Positions 42,016-50,683 of a stretch of 64,000 bases of DNA are shown piece after piece (positions within the stretch are counted from its first letter, which is position 1; the number at the start of each line of letters is the position of its first letter). Source of the DNA: Pseudorhodoplanes sp049324435 (GTDB taxonomy: Bacteria > Pseudomonadota > Alphaproteobacteria > Rhizobiales > Xanthobacteraceae); the NCBI GenBank assembly GCA_049324435.1, contig JBMOOQ010000024.1:1-64000 (forward strand), in the 5' to 3' direction. The notes beneath the pieces were generated by a model, which was not told the DNA's origin, ran no database searches, and was given only the letters and a program-made list of their open reading frames with translations. The position numbers were made by a program, and so were the translations under genes.

Positions 42016-43039
42016 CGCGTACCGGCTCCGCAATCACGCCTTCGGCAATCTTACCGAGTTGAGGAACGCGGTTCGAAAACATGCCCTTGATGATTTCGCG
42101 CGCGCCGAGAATGGCAAGTGCGAGGGCGAACGGGATCACGTAGTACAATAGTCTGAACAGCAACAGGCTCGCCAGCAGCTCTTCCTTGTCGAAGTGCCAC
42201 AGCGCGACCAGCATTGCTGCGTCGAAAACACCGAGCCCGCCCGGTGAATGGCTCGCAAAGCCGAGCAGCGTCGCAGAGACGAAAATCACCGCCAGCATGA
42301 CGAAGTTGATATGCGGCTGATCCGGAAGCAGAAGATACATGGCCGCGGCACAGCAACCGAGATCGACAATCCCGATCACGATCTGGAGGAATGTCAGCGG
42401 GCCGCCCGGCAGCGTGACCTGCCATCCGTCACGGCCGATCGCTCGGGGCTTGATCCATACCCAGATTACATAGGCCGTCAGCACCGCGATGGTGATCGCC
42501 GCGAGCAGGCGATTGAACCATTCCGGCAGGTGATTGATCGCACTTGCCGCCTCCGGCGCATAGAAGATGCCGAGGCCGAGCACCGTTGCATTGCCGAGCC
42601 AGAAGGTCAGGCCGGCCACGAAACAGATTTTTGCAACCTCGATCGCGCTGACGCCGTGAGCCGAATAAATCCGATATCGCACTGCGCCACCGGTAAAGGC
42701 ACTGGCGCCGACATTGTGCCCCACTGAATAGCTGGTGAAGCCCGCGAGCGCCGCCGTCGGATAGGACACATCGTTGCGCCCAATGGTTCGCAACGCGAAC
42801 AGATCGTAAAAAGTCAGGGTAAAGTAGCCGAAGGCCACGAACAGCGCCGCAAGCCAGATGTCTCTGGCATCCGTAGCGCGAAGCGCAGCATAAACCTCGT
42901 TTATATCGATCCCGCGCAGCATGCGGTAAAGAACGACCGCAGCCACGACAATAATCAGAACACTGAGCGCAAAGCCGATCCGGTGCCAGCCGATCTTCTC
43001 GCTGACGAAACGCGCCATCGAGCGCAGCATTTCAAGCAT
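41969..43039 (-). CDS. UPF0104 / lysylphosphatidylglycerol synthase-type transmembrane protein
   Basis: A 356-residue protein with about eight membrane helices. It has the family features AGFTSYSVGHNVGASAFTGGAVRYR and FASHSPGGLGVFDAAMLVAL, as in the flippase half of MprF, but no synthase domain. Its end overlaps the phoR start by 47 bases, which suggests co-expression with phoR. The link of a lipid-type membrane protein to phosphate sensing is only positional. Confidence 0.85.
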   Translation of the reverse strand: MLEMLRSMARFVSEKIGWHRIGFALSVLIIVVAAVVLYRMLRGIDINEVYAALRATDARDIWLAALFVAFGYFTLTFYDLFALRTIGRNDVSYPTAALAGFTSYSVGHNVGASAFTGGAVRYRIYSAHGVSAIEVAKICFVAGLTFWLGNATVLGLGIFYAPEAASAINHLPEWFNRLLAAITIAVLTAYVIWVWIKPRAIGRDGWQVTLPGGPLTFLQIVIGIVDLGCCAAAMYLLLPDQPHINFVMLAVIFVSATLLGFASHSPGGLGVFDAAMLVALWHFDKEELLASLLLFRLLYYVIPFALALAILGAREIIKGMFSNRVPQLGKIAEGVIAEPVRDGPDQTRSNIDGSKQ

Positions 43040-43183
43040 GCAAAACCCCGCTGGACCCGGCCGTTATTGTCCCTTGTGACGGGCCGCGGCGAGGTACTAG
43101 CAGAAGTCCGGGGGCGCAAGCAAAAGCGGCAAGAAACCGCATGATTGCGGGCCTTGACGGCCCGCAATCTGTCATGAAAGGCA

Positions 43184-44143
43184 CTACCGCGGTGGAATCT
43201 GAATCAGTTCCGCCAGTTGCTCCTTGGTCAGTTCGTTGGCCGTGAACTTCAGCGCCACGGCATCCTTGACGATGGTATCAAGGCCGACGATCCGGTCGGG
43301 ATCGATTGCCTGTTTGGGGAAAAAGTCATCCCGGGTGCGCCGTGCCTTCGCCTCCGGAATGTTCAGCCAGTCGGCATAGACCTTGAGACCGGCATCCGTA
43401 TACATGAAGTCGATCGTCTCACGATACGCCTTCATATACCGGTCGACAGCGCTCTTCTTTCCTTGCAGCACGGGTGCCGTGGTCGCCAGCAGGCGCACGG
43501 TCTGTCCCTTGAACACATCGGCATCGTTGCCGCTGGCAATGATACGAATTTGCTTCTGATCGAGTTGGTCGAGGCCGAAGGGCGGCGCAGCCCAACCGAC
43601 ATCGATCTGGCCCGACATCACCTGCGTCAGGGTACCGGGAGGTCCGCCGGTCGCCGTCGGTTTTGCGGACAAGCCATACTGCTTCATGAAAGCGGTGACG
43701 ATTCCGTGAGTCGACGACCCGTTGGTGGAATAGGCGAGCGTCTTGCCGTCGGTGTCTTTCAGCGACTTGATCGGCGAATCTGCTTTCACATACCAATAGA
43801 GATCGGCAGCGCCGGTGGTCTCGGCCCCGATGATCCGCACCGGAGCACCCTTTGAATAGGCGCTGAGGACACCCATAATGCCGGCGGCGACGCCGATATC
43901 CACGCTGCCGGAAATCGTGGCCTGCAGTGTCTCGCCTGCGCCCTGGGTGTAGACGATTTCAAGCTCCAGCCCGTGCTTCTTGAATATCCCGGCGCGCTGA
44001 CCGACCTCCGAAACCGAAGTATCCCAGTTACCCCGCTGGCCGACAGCGAGCTTCAGCTTGTCTTGGGCAACCGCGGGCTGCAGGCCGAACAGAGCTCCGG
44101 CTGCAATAATGCCGAGCAGCGGACCGAATGTCCGTCGTTTCAT
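43184..44143 (-). CDS. ABC transporter substrate-binding protein, NMT1/SsuA type
   Basis: A 319-residue periplasmic receptor with a signal peptide (LLGIIAAGALFGLQPAVA-QD). The NMT1/TauA/SsuA fold is seen in NWDTSVSEVGQRAGIFKKHGLELEIVYTQGAGET and SGSVDIGVAAGIMG. Members bind sulfonates, nitrate, thiamine precursors or aromatic acids such as phthalate. It is transcribed after the Rieske oxygenase, so uptake of the oxygenase substrate is likely. The permease and ATPase are not here. AGGGAGG lies just before the ATG. Confidence 0.85.
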   Translation of the reverse strand: MKRRTFGPLLGIIAAGALFGLQPAVAQDKLKLAVGQRGNWDTSVSEVGQRAGIFKKHGLELEIVYTQGAGETLQATISGSVDIGVAAGIMGVLSAYSKGAPVRIIGAETTGAADLYWYVKADSPIKSLKDTDGKTLAYSTNGSSTHGIVTAFMKQYGLSAKPTATGGPPGTLTQVMSGQIDVGWAAPPFGLDQLDQKQIRIIASGNDADVFKGQTVRLLATTAPVLQGKKSAVDRYMKAYRETIDFMYTDAGLKVYADWLNIPEAKARRTRDDFFPKQAIDPDRIVGLDTIVKDAVALKFTANELTKEQLAELIQIPPR

Positions 44144-44221
44144 TAACTTCCTCCCTCTGCGTAGTTATCGTCTTCTTGGCCGAGACGTTGATGTGCGAAG
44201 ATTAAATGCGTTGCCGGCCGG

Positions 44222-45529
44222 CTACGCAACCTTCTCCTGATCTGGCTCCGGCGCGACCGTGAAGCTGCGCCAGTTGGTCGATTTCGGCACAATACCCTCG
44301 AACGACCGAATCTTCGCCTGCCGGACCTGCGGCGTGGTCCGCCCGATTGCGATACCGGAAGTGCGCATCTGCCGCGCAGCATCCACCATCAACTTGCGGA
44401 ACTCGACCACCGCAAGGTCGCTCGCGCCCAGGCGCTCCCTGGTACGATCGGCGATCGGCCCCATGGTTTCCCACATCGCAATATCCTGGTTGGGGATGCC
44501 CTTGATACCGGTAAAGTTTCCGAGCCGCATGGCACTGCGATCCTGCTTGTAGTTATTGTCGCGGGTGCGCAGATTTCTGAAGTTGCGGTCGAGATCGATG
44601 CCTGGCTGCGCAACATTAAATTTGCGCCAAACCTCCTGATCGATCCCGCTCTTGTTCGCCCATGGAACGTTCTTGTCGCTCCAGGCGATGAAATGGAAGG
44701 CGGTGTTGTGATCGTCGGTCGGCACCAGCACCGTTGCGACATTATATTCGTTGTTCGGCGGGATCAGCGCCGTGAACGGCGCAATGTAGACTGTTACACG
44801 GACGTAATCATTGACATTGGCATTGGCGATGGGACGGCGGATTGCCGCATAGTGAAAACCGAAACTCGTCCGCTCGACCTGCAACCGTGGCGCCTTGTCG
44901 GTCGACGGGCGCAGCCAGTGGGTATCGACCGCCTTCGCCGCATCCACCTTCGCCGGCCGCATGTCGGAGGAATGCAGGCTCGACGAATGCGCCGAATCGA
45001 TCTGGCCTTCGAGAATTTGCGCCCAGTTGCAGCCGACGTGAATCTTGACGATCGAAACCTGCGAACTCTGCGTCGGAGCAAATGCCGGCGGTTCGAACTC
45101 GGGCATGGTGTCGGCCGGGCCCATATAGGTCCACACGAACCCGCCCCATTCGCGCGCCGGATAGGCCTTGACCTTCACCTTCTCGACGAAGCCGCTCTCC
45201 GGCGGTTCGGAGGCCATCTCGACCACGTTGCCGTCCACATCCATTTTCCAGCCGTGGTACAGGCAGCGCAGCCCGCATTCCTCGTTGCGCCCGAACGCCA
45301 GCGAAGCGCGGCGATGCGGGCAATATTCGTCGAGGATTCCAAGCCGGCCCTCGCTGTCGCGAAATACGACAAGGTCTTCCCCGAGCAGACGCACCTTTAA
45401 CGGCGCGCCATCCGGCTCGGCGACCTCCTCAATCAGGCAAGCGGGCATCCAGTGCCGGCGCATGATCTGTCCCATCGGCGCATCGCCTTCGACGCGGCAC
45501 AACAGATCGTTTTCCTCGGCGGTCATCAT
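44222..45529 (-). CDS. Rieske non-heme iron oxygenase, phthalate 4,5-dioxygenase-type large subunit
   Basis: A 435-residue oxygenase. The Rieske [2Fe-2S] ligands are in CPHRRASLAF and CLYHGWKMD. The mononuclear iron site region includes GQIDSAHSSSLHSS. The closest known group is the phthalate 4,5-dioxygenase oxygenase component. It would take electrons from the reductase encoded divergently, and its product could be rearomatised by the dehydrogenase beyond that. No 4,5-dihydroxyphthalate decarboxylase gene is present, so the substrate may differ. Start at ATG 45529 or the next ATG. Confidence 0.9.
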   Translation of the reverse strand: MMTAEENDLLCRVEGDAPMGQIMRRHWMPACLIEEVAEPDGAPLKVRLLGEDLVVFRDSEGRLGILDEYCPHRRASLAFGRNEECGLRCLYHGWKMDVDGNVVEMASEPPESGFVEKVKVKAYPAREWGGFVWTYMGPADTMPEFEPPAFAPTQSSQVSIVKIHVGCNWAQILEGQIDSAHSSSLHSSDMRPAKVDAAKAVDTHWLRPSTDKAPRLQVERTSFGFHYAAIRRPIANANVNDYVRVTVYIAPFTALIPPNNEYNVATVLVPTDDHNTAFHFIAWSDKNVPWANKSGIDQEVWRKFNVAQPGIDLDRNFRNLRTRDNNYKQDRSAMRLGNFTGIKGIPNQDIAMWETMGPIADRTRERLGASDLAVVEFRKLMVDAARQMRTSGIAIGRTTPQVRQAKIRSFEGIVPKSTNWRSFTVAPEPDQEKVA

Positions 45530-45577
45530 CGGTATTGCCTCCCACGGCAGGGGCCGGGTTGCGCCCGGAGAAAAATG

Positions 45578-45605
45578 TTAGACCTCTAAGTTTTTAGAGT
45601 ATAAT
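45578..45605 (+). promoter_or_regulatory. Predicted promoter with operator-like inverted repeat in its spacer
   Basis: A perfect TATAAT at 45600-45605 is preceded by TTAGAC at 45578-45583, spaced by 16 bases. The whole spacer is the inverted repeat CTCTAA-GTTT-TTAGAG (45584-45599). It drives the reductase-dehydrogenase-marR genes, and MarR binding there would block RNA polymerase. Binding is inferred. Confidence 0.6.
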
Positions 45606-45702
45606 GTTTCCAGTCTTTTTGTCGAGGCGGTGGTAACGACGCGATTGTGCATCGCACCAGAATTTGCGACCAAGACAGCCGCCGGCAACCGCTCGTTCAA
45701 TC

Positions 45703-46668
45703 ATGAGTTCGACCCTGCAAACCGATATCCGCGTCCGCGTCGCCCGCGTTCAAACGATCGCGCAAGGCATCACCCTGTTCGAGTTACGCCGGGGAGACGG
45801 CGGCGAACTTCCCGCTTTCACGCCCGGCTCGCACATCAATGTGCGGGTGCCTAACGGACTGATCCGGAAATATTCGCTATGCAGCGTTCCTGCCGAGCGC
45901 AGCCATTACTGCATCGCGGTGAAACGGGAGGAGAACGGCCGCGGCGGCTCCGTCTATCTGGTCGATAACACCAAGGAAGGCGACGAGTGGTTTATTTCGG
46001 CCCCGGACAACGCCTTCGCCCTGCCGCAACGCGGCGACCATTTCATCTTTATCGCGGGCGGGATCGGCATCACGCCATTCATGGCGATGATCCACGCGTT
46101 GAAGAACGATCCGGCCAAGAAATTCAGGCTCTATTACTGCTCGCGCACGCCGGAAATGACCGCATTCCGCGACGAACTGAGCGCCCCGGAATTGAAGGGC
46201 AAGGTATTCATCCACTATGACGGGGGCGATCCGTCAAAGTCGCTCGATCTCTGGCCGATCGTTGAGGAACGCAAGAACCGCGAGCATCTTTATTGCTGCG
46301 GCCCGCGCGGCCTGATGGAAGCGGTGCGCGACGCGACCGGGCACTGGTCGTCCACGGCGGTCCATTTCGAGGCGTTCAGCGAGGCGGATGCGCGGCGACC
46401 GGACGACACCGCTTTCACGGTGAAGCTTGCCGCAAGCGGCGCCACCATCGACGTTCCGGCAGGCACGACGATTCTGGAAGCAATGCGGGCCGCGGGCTAC
46501 GACGTTCCGAGCTCGTGCGAGAGCGGCACCTGCGGCACCTGCCGCACCAAATTGCTGGCCGGCGAGGCCGATCACCGCGATCTCGTTCTGACCGAGGCCG
46601 AGCGCGACAATCAGATCATGATCTGCGTGTCCCGTGCGAAAACGCCTGAGCTCGTGATCGACCGGTGA
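45703..46668 (+). CDS. PDR/VanB-type oxygenase reductase component
   Basis: A 321-residue reductase. The order is an FMN-binding barrel (PGSHINVRVPNGLIRKYSLCS), an NAD-binding domain (FIAGGIGITPFMAM) and a C-terminal plant-type 2Fe-2S ferredoxin domain (SSCESGTCGTCRTKLLAG with a later Cys). This is the one-protein electron chain used by phthalate 4,5-dioxygenase and vanillate demethylase. It lies divergent from the oxygenase gene and is followed by the dehydrogenase after 7 bases. Confidence 0.93.
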   Translation: MSSTLQTDIRVRVARVQTIAQGITLFELRRGDGGELPAFTPGSHINVRVPNGLIRKYSLCSVPAERSHYCIAVKREENGRGGSVYLVDNTKEGDEWFISAPDNAFALPQRGDHFIFIAGGIGITPFMAMIHALKNDPAKKFRLYYCSRTPEMTAFRDELSAPELKGKVFIHYDGGDPSKSLDLWPIVEERKNREHLYCCGPRGLMEAVRDATGHWSSTAVHFEAFSEADARRPDDTAFTVKLAASGATIDVPAGTTILEAMRAAGYDVPSSCESGTCGTCRTKLLAGEADHRDLVLTEAERDNQIMICVSRAKTPELVIDR

Positions 46669-46675
46669 ACTGGCC

Positions 46676-47878
46676 ATGGCCGAGCGTCCAATCCGATTGG
46701 GAGTTGCAGGACTCGGACGCGCTTTCACATTGATGCTGCCGACTTTTGCCGCCGACCCGCGGATCGCGCTCGCCGGTGCGACCGACCTGCGGCCGGAAGC
46801 CCGCCGGCGGTTCGAGTCGGATTTTGCCGCGCCGACCTACGATACGATCGAGGCGCTGTGTGACGATGCATCCATCGAAGCGGTGTATGTCGCGACACCC
46901 CACCAAATGCATGCCGGTCACGTTGTAGCCGCGGCCGCGCGCGGCAAACATGTGCTGGTCGAAAAACCCATCGCGATCCGGCTTGAGGAATGCCGGACCA
47001 TGATCGATGCGGTACGGCGCGCCGGCGTGCAGCTCGTGGTCGGGCACAGTCACAGCTTCAATGCGCCGATCCTGCATACGCGAAAGCTGATCGACAGCGG
47101 CACCTATGGCAGCGTCCGCATGATTCACGCGCTCAACTATACTGACTATATGGTACGGCCGCGCCGCCCGGAGGAGCTGGATACAAATCAGGGCGGCGGC
47201 GTCATCTTCAGCCAGGGCTCGCACCAGATCGATATCGTGCGCCTGCTGGGCGGCGGACGCGTGCGCAGCGTGCGGGCCATGACCGGGAACTGGGACAAGT
47301 CCCGCCCGACCGAAGGCGCCTATTCCGCTCTGCTCACCTTCGATGACGATGTGTTCGCGTCCTGCACCTATAGCGGCTACGCGCATTTCGATTCGGACGA
47401 GTTCATGGGCATGATCGGCGAAATGGGAATGCCGAAGGATCCCTCCCGCTACGGCGCAATGCGCAAGGCATTGCGTAGCGCCTCAAATGCTGACGAGGAA
47501 GCCGCACTGAAGGCCGCCCGCAATTACGGCGGCAGCGCGTATGCGCCGCCTGGCGCGCCGTCGCCGGACCGCCGGCACCAGCATTTCGGAACGATCGTGG
47601 TGTCGTGCGACCATGCAGACCTGCGGCCGACGCCCGATGGCGTGATGATTTACGGGGACGAAGCTGTGCGCCTTGATCCCGTTCCGGTGCCGGCGATTCC
47701 GCGCGCCGAAGTGGTCGACGAATTCTACGCAGCTGTCGTGCACAGCAAACCGCCGCTGCATGACGGCGAATGGTCGCGGGCGACACTGGAGGTTTGCCTT
47801 GCGATCCGCGAGTCCGCTCAGGCGCAGGCGGAGATCGCATTACGCCACCAGGTCGGCTTGCGCGGGGCGCTCCAATGA
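46676..47878 (+). CDS. Gfo/Idh/MocA-family dehydrogenase, phthalate dihydrodiol dehydrogenase-like
   Basis: A 400-residue NAD(P)-dependent oxidoreductase. The N-terminal Rossmann fold has LGVAGLGRAFTLMLP, and the family EKP motif is HVLVEKPIAI. The C-terminal domain includes GGGVIFSQGSHQIDIVRLLGG. In phthalate pathways a related enzyme oxidises the 4,5-cis-dihydrodiol back to an aromatic diol. The gene context, right after the oxygenase reductase, supports that role. It ends in an ATGA overlap with marR. Confidence 0.88.
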   Translation: MAERPIRLGVAGLGRAFTLMLPTFAADPRIALAGATDLRPEARRRFESDFAAPTYDTIEALCDDASIEAVYVATPHQMHAGHVVAAAARGKHVLVEKPIAIRLEECRTMIDAVRRAGVQLVVGHSHSFNAPILHTRKLIDSGTYGSVRMIHALNYTDYMVRPRRPEELDTNQGGGVIFSQGSHQIDIVRLLGGGRVRSVRAMTGNWDKSRPTEGAYSALLTFDDDVFASCTYSGYAHFDSDEFMGMIGEMGMPKDPSRYGAMRKALRSASNADEEAALKAARNYGGSAYAPPGAPSPDRRHQHFGTIVVSCDHADLRPTPDGVMIYGDEAVRLDPVPVPAIPRAEVVDEFYAAVVHSKPPLHDGEWSRATLEVCLAIRESAQAQAEIALRHQVGLRGALQ

Positions 47879-48444
47879 GCCGGCGCAAGCGGGGCGATAC
47901 CGAAACGATCCTGAAACATTGGCGCGAAGCCGTGCCGAATGACCGGCTCGCACATCTCGTCAAGGACGCGACCCGCGCCCTGCTCCGTGCGCTGCAGAAG
48001 CGTCTTACCGCGTATGACGTATCACTTGGTCACTGGACATTCCTGCGCATCCTCTGGGAACGCGATGGCCTGACGCAGCGCGAGCTGAGTGACGAGGCCG
48101 GCGTGATGGAGCCCACGACTTTCTCGGCGCTCAACGCCATGGAAAAGCTTGGCTATATTTCGCGACGGCAAATGCCGGACAACCGTAAGAAGGTTTACGT
48201 CTTTCTGACGCCGAAGGGCCGCCAGCTCAAGGACAAGCTGGTGCCGCTGGCAGAGGAGGTCAACACGATCGCGGTGACGGGCGTGCCCGCCGAACACATC
48301 GCTGCAACCCGCCAGACGTTGCTGGCCATCATCGAAAATCTGGCCCGGGACGATGCGGACTCCGCCGATCCCGAGCGCCGCATTCCCTCGACCCGCGAAC
48401 TGGCTTCGCGCGTTGCGGCCGGCGGCAAGCGCAAGGGCGGGTAG
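47875..48444 (+). CDS. MarR-family transcriptional regulator
   Basis: A 189-residue regulator. The winged HTH is seen in LGHWTFLRILWERDGLTQRELSDEAGV and the wing in YISRRQMPDNRKKVYVFLTPKG. MarR proteins of this kind sense aromatic acids and repress their catabolic genes. It is the last gene of the reductase operon (ATGA overlap with the dehydrogenase) and is the likely ligand of the inverted repeat at 45584-45599. Confidence 0.9.
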   Translation: MSRRKRGDTETILKHWREAVPNDRLAHLVKDATRALLRALQKRLTAYDVSLGHWTFLRILWERDGLTQRELSDEAGVMEPTTFSALNAMEKLGYISRRQMPDNRKKVYVFLTPKGRQLKDKLVPLAEEVNTIAVTGVPAEHIAATRQTLLAIIENLARDDADSADPERRIPSTRELASRVAAGGKRKGG

Positions 48445-48481
48445 TGTCGATCCGCCCGTCCGCCTTTGAATAGCGGATTGC

Positions 48482-48558
48482 TGGCGGTCCCGGGAAGACT
48501 CGAACTTCCGACCTTCGGTTTAGGAAACCGCTGCTCTATCCGGCTGAGCTACGGGACC
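48482..48558 (-). tRNA. tRNA-Arg (anticodon CCT)
   Basis: The minus strand folds with acceptor GGTCCCG and CGGGACC, an anticodon loop TTCCTAA (anticodon CCT), T-loop AGTTCGAGTCT and an encoded CCA. It reads AGG codons. Confidence 0.93.
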
Positions 48559-48626
48559 ATCAGCTGCGCGATGTAGCACAAGATTTGCGCGGGTGACCAA
48601 TAGAAATGCTGGCGCAAAGCTGCCGC

Positions 48627-49427
48627 TCACGGGCGCACCCCCGGACTTTCCATTGTCATCCCGCGTGCCCGCCACATCAGGTACAGTTCCAGATCTACAT
48701 ACTCAGAAGCACCAAGCGCGTAAGGCTCTGCCCGGACCCCGGTCATGCAGTTGCGCAGCCGCCGCTGCAGCGAGCCGAGGCTCTGCCATTCCAGCCGGTA
48801 GATCGGATAGCCGGTCGGATGCGCCTGCGGAATGATGTTGCCCGCGAGACTTTTGCCCCAGTTGTCGTCATGGCATTGGGCACAGGACAAATTGAGCTGC
48901 CCGATCCGCTGTGCGAACAGTGATCTTCCCTGCTCACGAAACAGCATGAGCCGTTCATCTCCCGGCGGCTCGATCGGCTGGCCGCGCGACTGCAGTGCGA
49001 TGTAGGCGGTCAGCGCCAGCAGTTCCGCGCTCTCGTAACGGAACGGCGCAGCCTTCTGATTGCGCTCCCGCGAAAGATTGATGCGCTGTTCAAGATTGAC
49101 CGGGCGCCCCGACAGCTCGTCAAAAGCCGGATAGCGCGCCGCCACACCCTTCATGCTGCGTTTCGCATCGCCATGGCACTCGGCGCAGGACTTGCCTGAA
49201 GCGCCGGCCTTTGCGTTCCATAGCGCCTCGCCGTCCAGCACCGAGAGCATCGCCGGATTGGCAAGATCGTCGTCCTGCATCGCCTTGGTGTCGCGGCTCA
49301 TGTGCTCATAACTGGAGCGCCGCTGATCGAGCGCGATCTCGGCACGCGCGCCGGAATTGGCAATGACCGCAAGTCCCAGCAACGCAGTGCCTATGACTGC
49401 GATACGTGAAACTGAAATAGCTGTCAT
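48627..49427 (-). CDS. soxA: Sulfur oxidation c-type cytochrome SoxA
   Basis: A 266-residue exported diheme cytochrome. The signal peptide ends near NSGARA-E. Two heme sites are visible, CAECHGD and CAQCHDD, and the active-site Cys is in LRNCMTGVRAEPY, followed by the SoxA end EYVDLELYLMWRARG. With SoxX it links a sulfur substrate to the carrier cysteine of SoxY. Start ATG 49427 overlaps the soxZ stop (ATGA). Last gene of the operon. Confidence 0.93.
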   Translation of the reverse strand: MTAISVSRIAVIGTALLGLAVIANSGARAEIALDQRRSSYEHMSRDTKAMQDDDLANPAMLSVLDGEALWNAKAGASGKSCAECHGDAKRSMKGVAARYPAFDELSGRPVNLEQRINLSRERNQKAAPFRYESAELLALTAYIALQSRGQPIEPPGDERLMLFREQGRSLFAQRIGQLNLSCAQCHDDNWGKSLAGNIIPQAHPTGYPIYRLEWQSLGSLQRRLRNCMTGVRAEPYALGASEYVDLELYLMWRARGMTMESPGVRP

Positions 49428-49753
49428 TCGACCGTGATCTGTGCGGATGCTTCGGCCTCGAATCCGTTGTCTCCGGTCCACCTGAAGGCGATCGTGCCGC
49501 TTTCCGTGGCCACGGTATGAAAGGTGAGAAACGGATTGGCGGAAATCGCCGGATGCAGGGTTGCATTGAAGATTTCCACGCCATTATAGGTACAGACAAG
49601 CGACGTGATGATGTTACGCGGGATTGGCTTGCCGGTATTGTCGATACGGAAGCCGTTCTCCATGACATGGGAGATCAGGCTGCGGATCATGATCACATCA
49701 CCGCGCCTGGCCTTCGGCGGCACATTGATGAGGGTGCGTGCGGGAGTTGCCAT
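49424..49753 (-). CDS. soxZ: Sulfur carrier partner SoxZ
   Basis: A 109-residue beta-sandwich protein that pairs with SoxY. Typical parts are RTLINVPPKARRGDVIMIRSLISHVMENG, PRNIITSLVCTYNG and TFHTVATESGTIAFRWTGDNGFE. Length and pattern are normal. It shares the TGATG stop/start with soxY. Confidence 0.93.
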   Translation of the reverse strand: MATPARTLINVPPKARRGDVIMIRSLISHVMENGFRIDNTGKPIPRNIITSLVCTYNGVEIFNATLHPAISANPFLTFHTVATESGTIAFRWTGDNGFEAEASAQITVE

Positions 49754-50223
49754 CAGACCGGATCCTCCAGGCAGGCGCTGAGCGTGAGGATAACGTCGGC
49801 TTTGTCCGACCAGAACGTCCCGTCGGACATTTCGCAGAGCGCGACCACCTGCTGTGTATCTGCAAGCCGGATGCGCGTCGAAATCTCTGCCTTGCCGGCA
49901 CGCGCGCCGAGCCGTACGCCGATGACGTTCGGCTGCGGATTCTTTTCGGTAAAGAGATGAATCCCGGTGACGTGGTCCCTCTCGGTCATCGGGCTGTCGG
50001 CCGAAATCGTCACCGCGACGGCGTTGCCGTTTTCCACCAGTGGCGGAATGCTGAGCTTGACTCGGCCCGGCGTCACCGGCTTGCCGCCGGTGACCTGTCG
50101 GATTGCAGCGGCCATCGTCTCCGGCGTCGCTCCGGCCGGCCGGACGACCAGCAGCGCCGCGGTTCCGGCCAGAAATAAGCGCCGCGTCGTACCGGGTAAC
50201 AGCGGTCTCTCTGTCATCGGCAA
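49753..50223 (-). CDS. SoxY-related carrier protein with SACLE arm (AACIE-type)
   Basis: A 156-residue exported protein with the SoxY fold. A twin-arginine signal (TTRRLFLAGTAALLV) lies at residues 12-30. The C-terminus reads LSACLEDPV: the single Cys151 is followed by LEDPV, whereas true SoxY ends in the flexible GGCGG arm whose Cys carries the sulfur intermediate. I recall this as the SoxY-related AACIE-arm group, whose substrate is unknown. The Cys is still available for a covalent link. It lies between soxX and soxZ, so a carrier function with SoxAX is likely. Confidence 0.85.
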   Translation of the reverse strand: MPMTERPLLPGTTRRLFLAGTAALLVVRPAGATPETMAAAIRQVTGGKPVTPGRVKLSIPPLVENGNAVAVTISADSPMTERDHVTGIHLFTEKNPQPNVIGVRLGARAGKAEISTRIRLADTQQVVALCEMSDGTFWSDKADVILTLSACLEDPV

Positions 50224-50233
50224 GTCCCCTCGC

Positions 50234-50683
50234 CTAATCCTTCAGTGTCATCAGAAACGCGACCACATCCTCGATCTCCTGGGCGGTCAGTATCGGCTTG
50301 CCGCGCAGGTTTCTCGCCACGCGGTTTAGTCCGTCGATGCGATAGAACGGCGGCATGATCGTAGCCTCATTGAGGCGGGTGGCATCGACCATGCGAAGCC
50401 GCAATTCTGCCTCGGACCAGCGCGATCCGGTACCGGTGAGATCGGGCGACAGGTTCCCCTGGAAGCGCTGTTCGGGAAACGGCCCCGAGTGACAGAGCAG
50501 ACACGTCGTTTCACGCTTCACCACCAGCGCACGGCCATTCACGGGATCGCCGGGCGTGCCGGTCAGCGGCTTCGGAATGGCATTCCCGACCACCTGATAA
50601 TCGACAAGCGCATCCTGGGCCCCGGATGGCGCCGTGCAGAGCGCAGCCACTATCGAGGCAATCGCGAAACGCCTGAGCATCAT
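50234..50683 (-). CDS. soxX: Sulfur oxidation c-type cytochrome SoxX
   Basis: A 149-residue monoheme cytochrome with a signal peptide (FAIASIVAALCTAPSGA-QD). The heme site is TTCLLCHSG. The ending WSEAELRLRMVDATRLNEATIMPPFYR and ILTAQEIEDVVAFLMTL match SoxX. It pairs with SoxA. Start ATG 50683, overlapping the flavoprotein stop (ATGA); the next codon is also ATG. Confidence 0.91.
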   Translation of the reverse strand: MMLRRFAIASIVAALCTAPSGAQDALVDYQVVGNAIPKPLTGTPGDPVNGRALVVKRETTCLLCHSGPFPEQRFQGNLSPDLTGTGSRWSEAELRLRMVDATRLNEATIMPPFYRIDGLNRVARNLRGKPILTAQEIEDVVAFLMTLKD

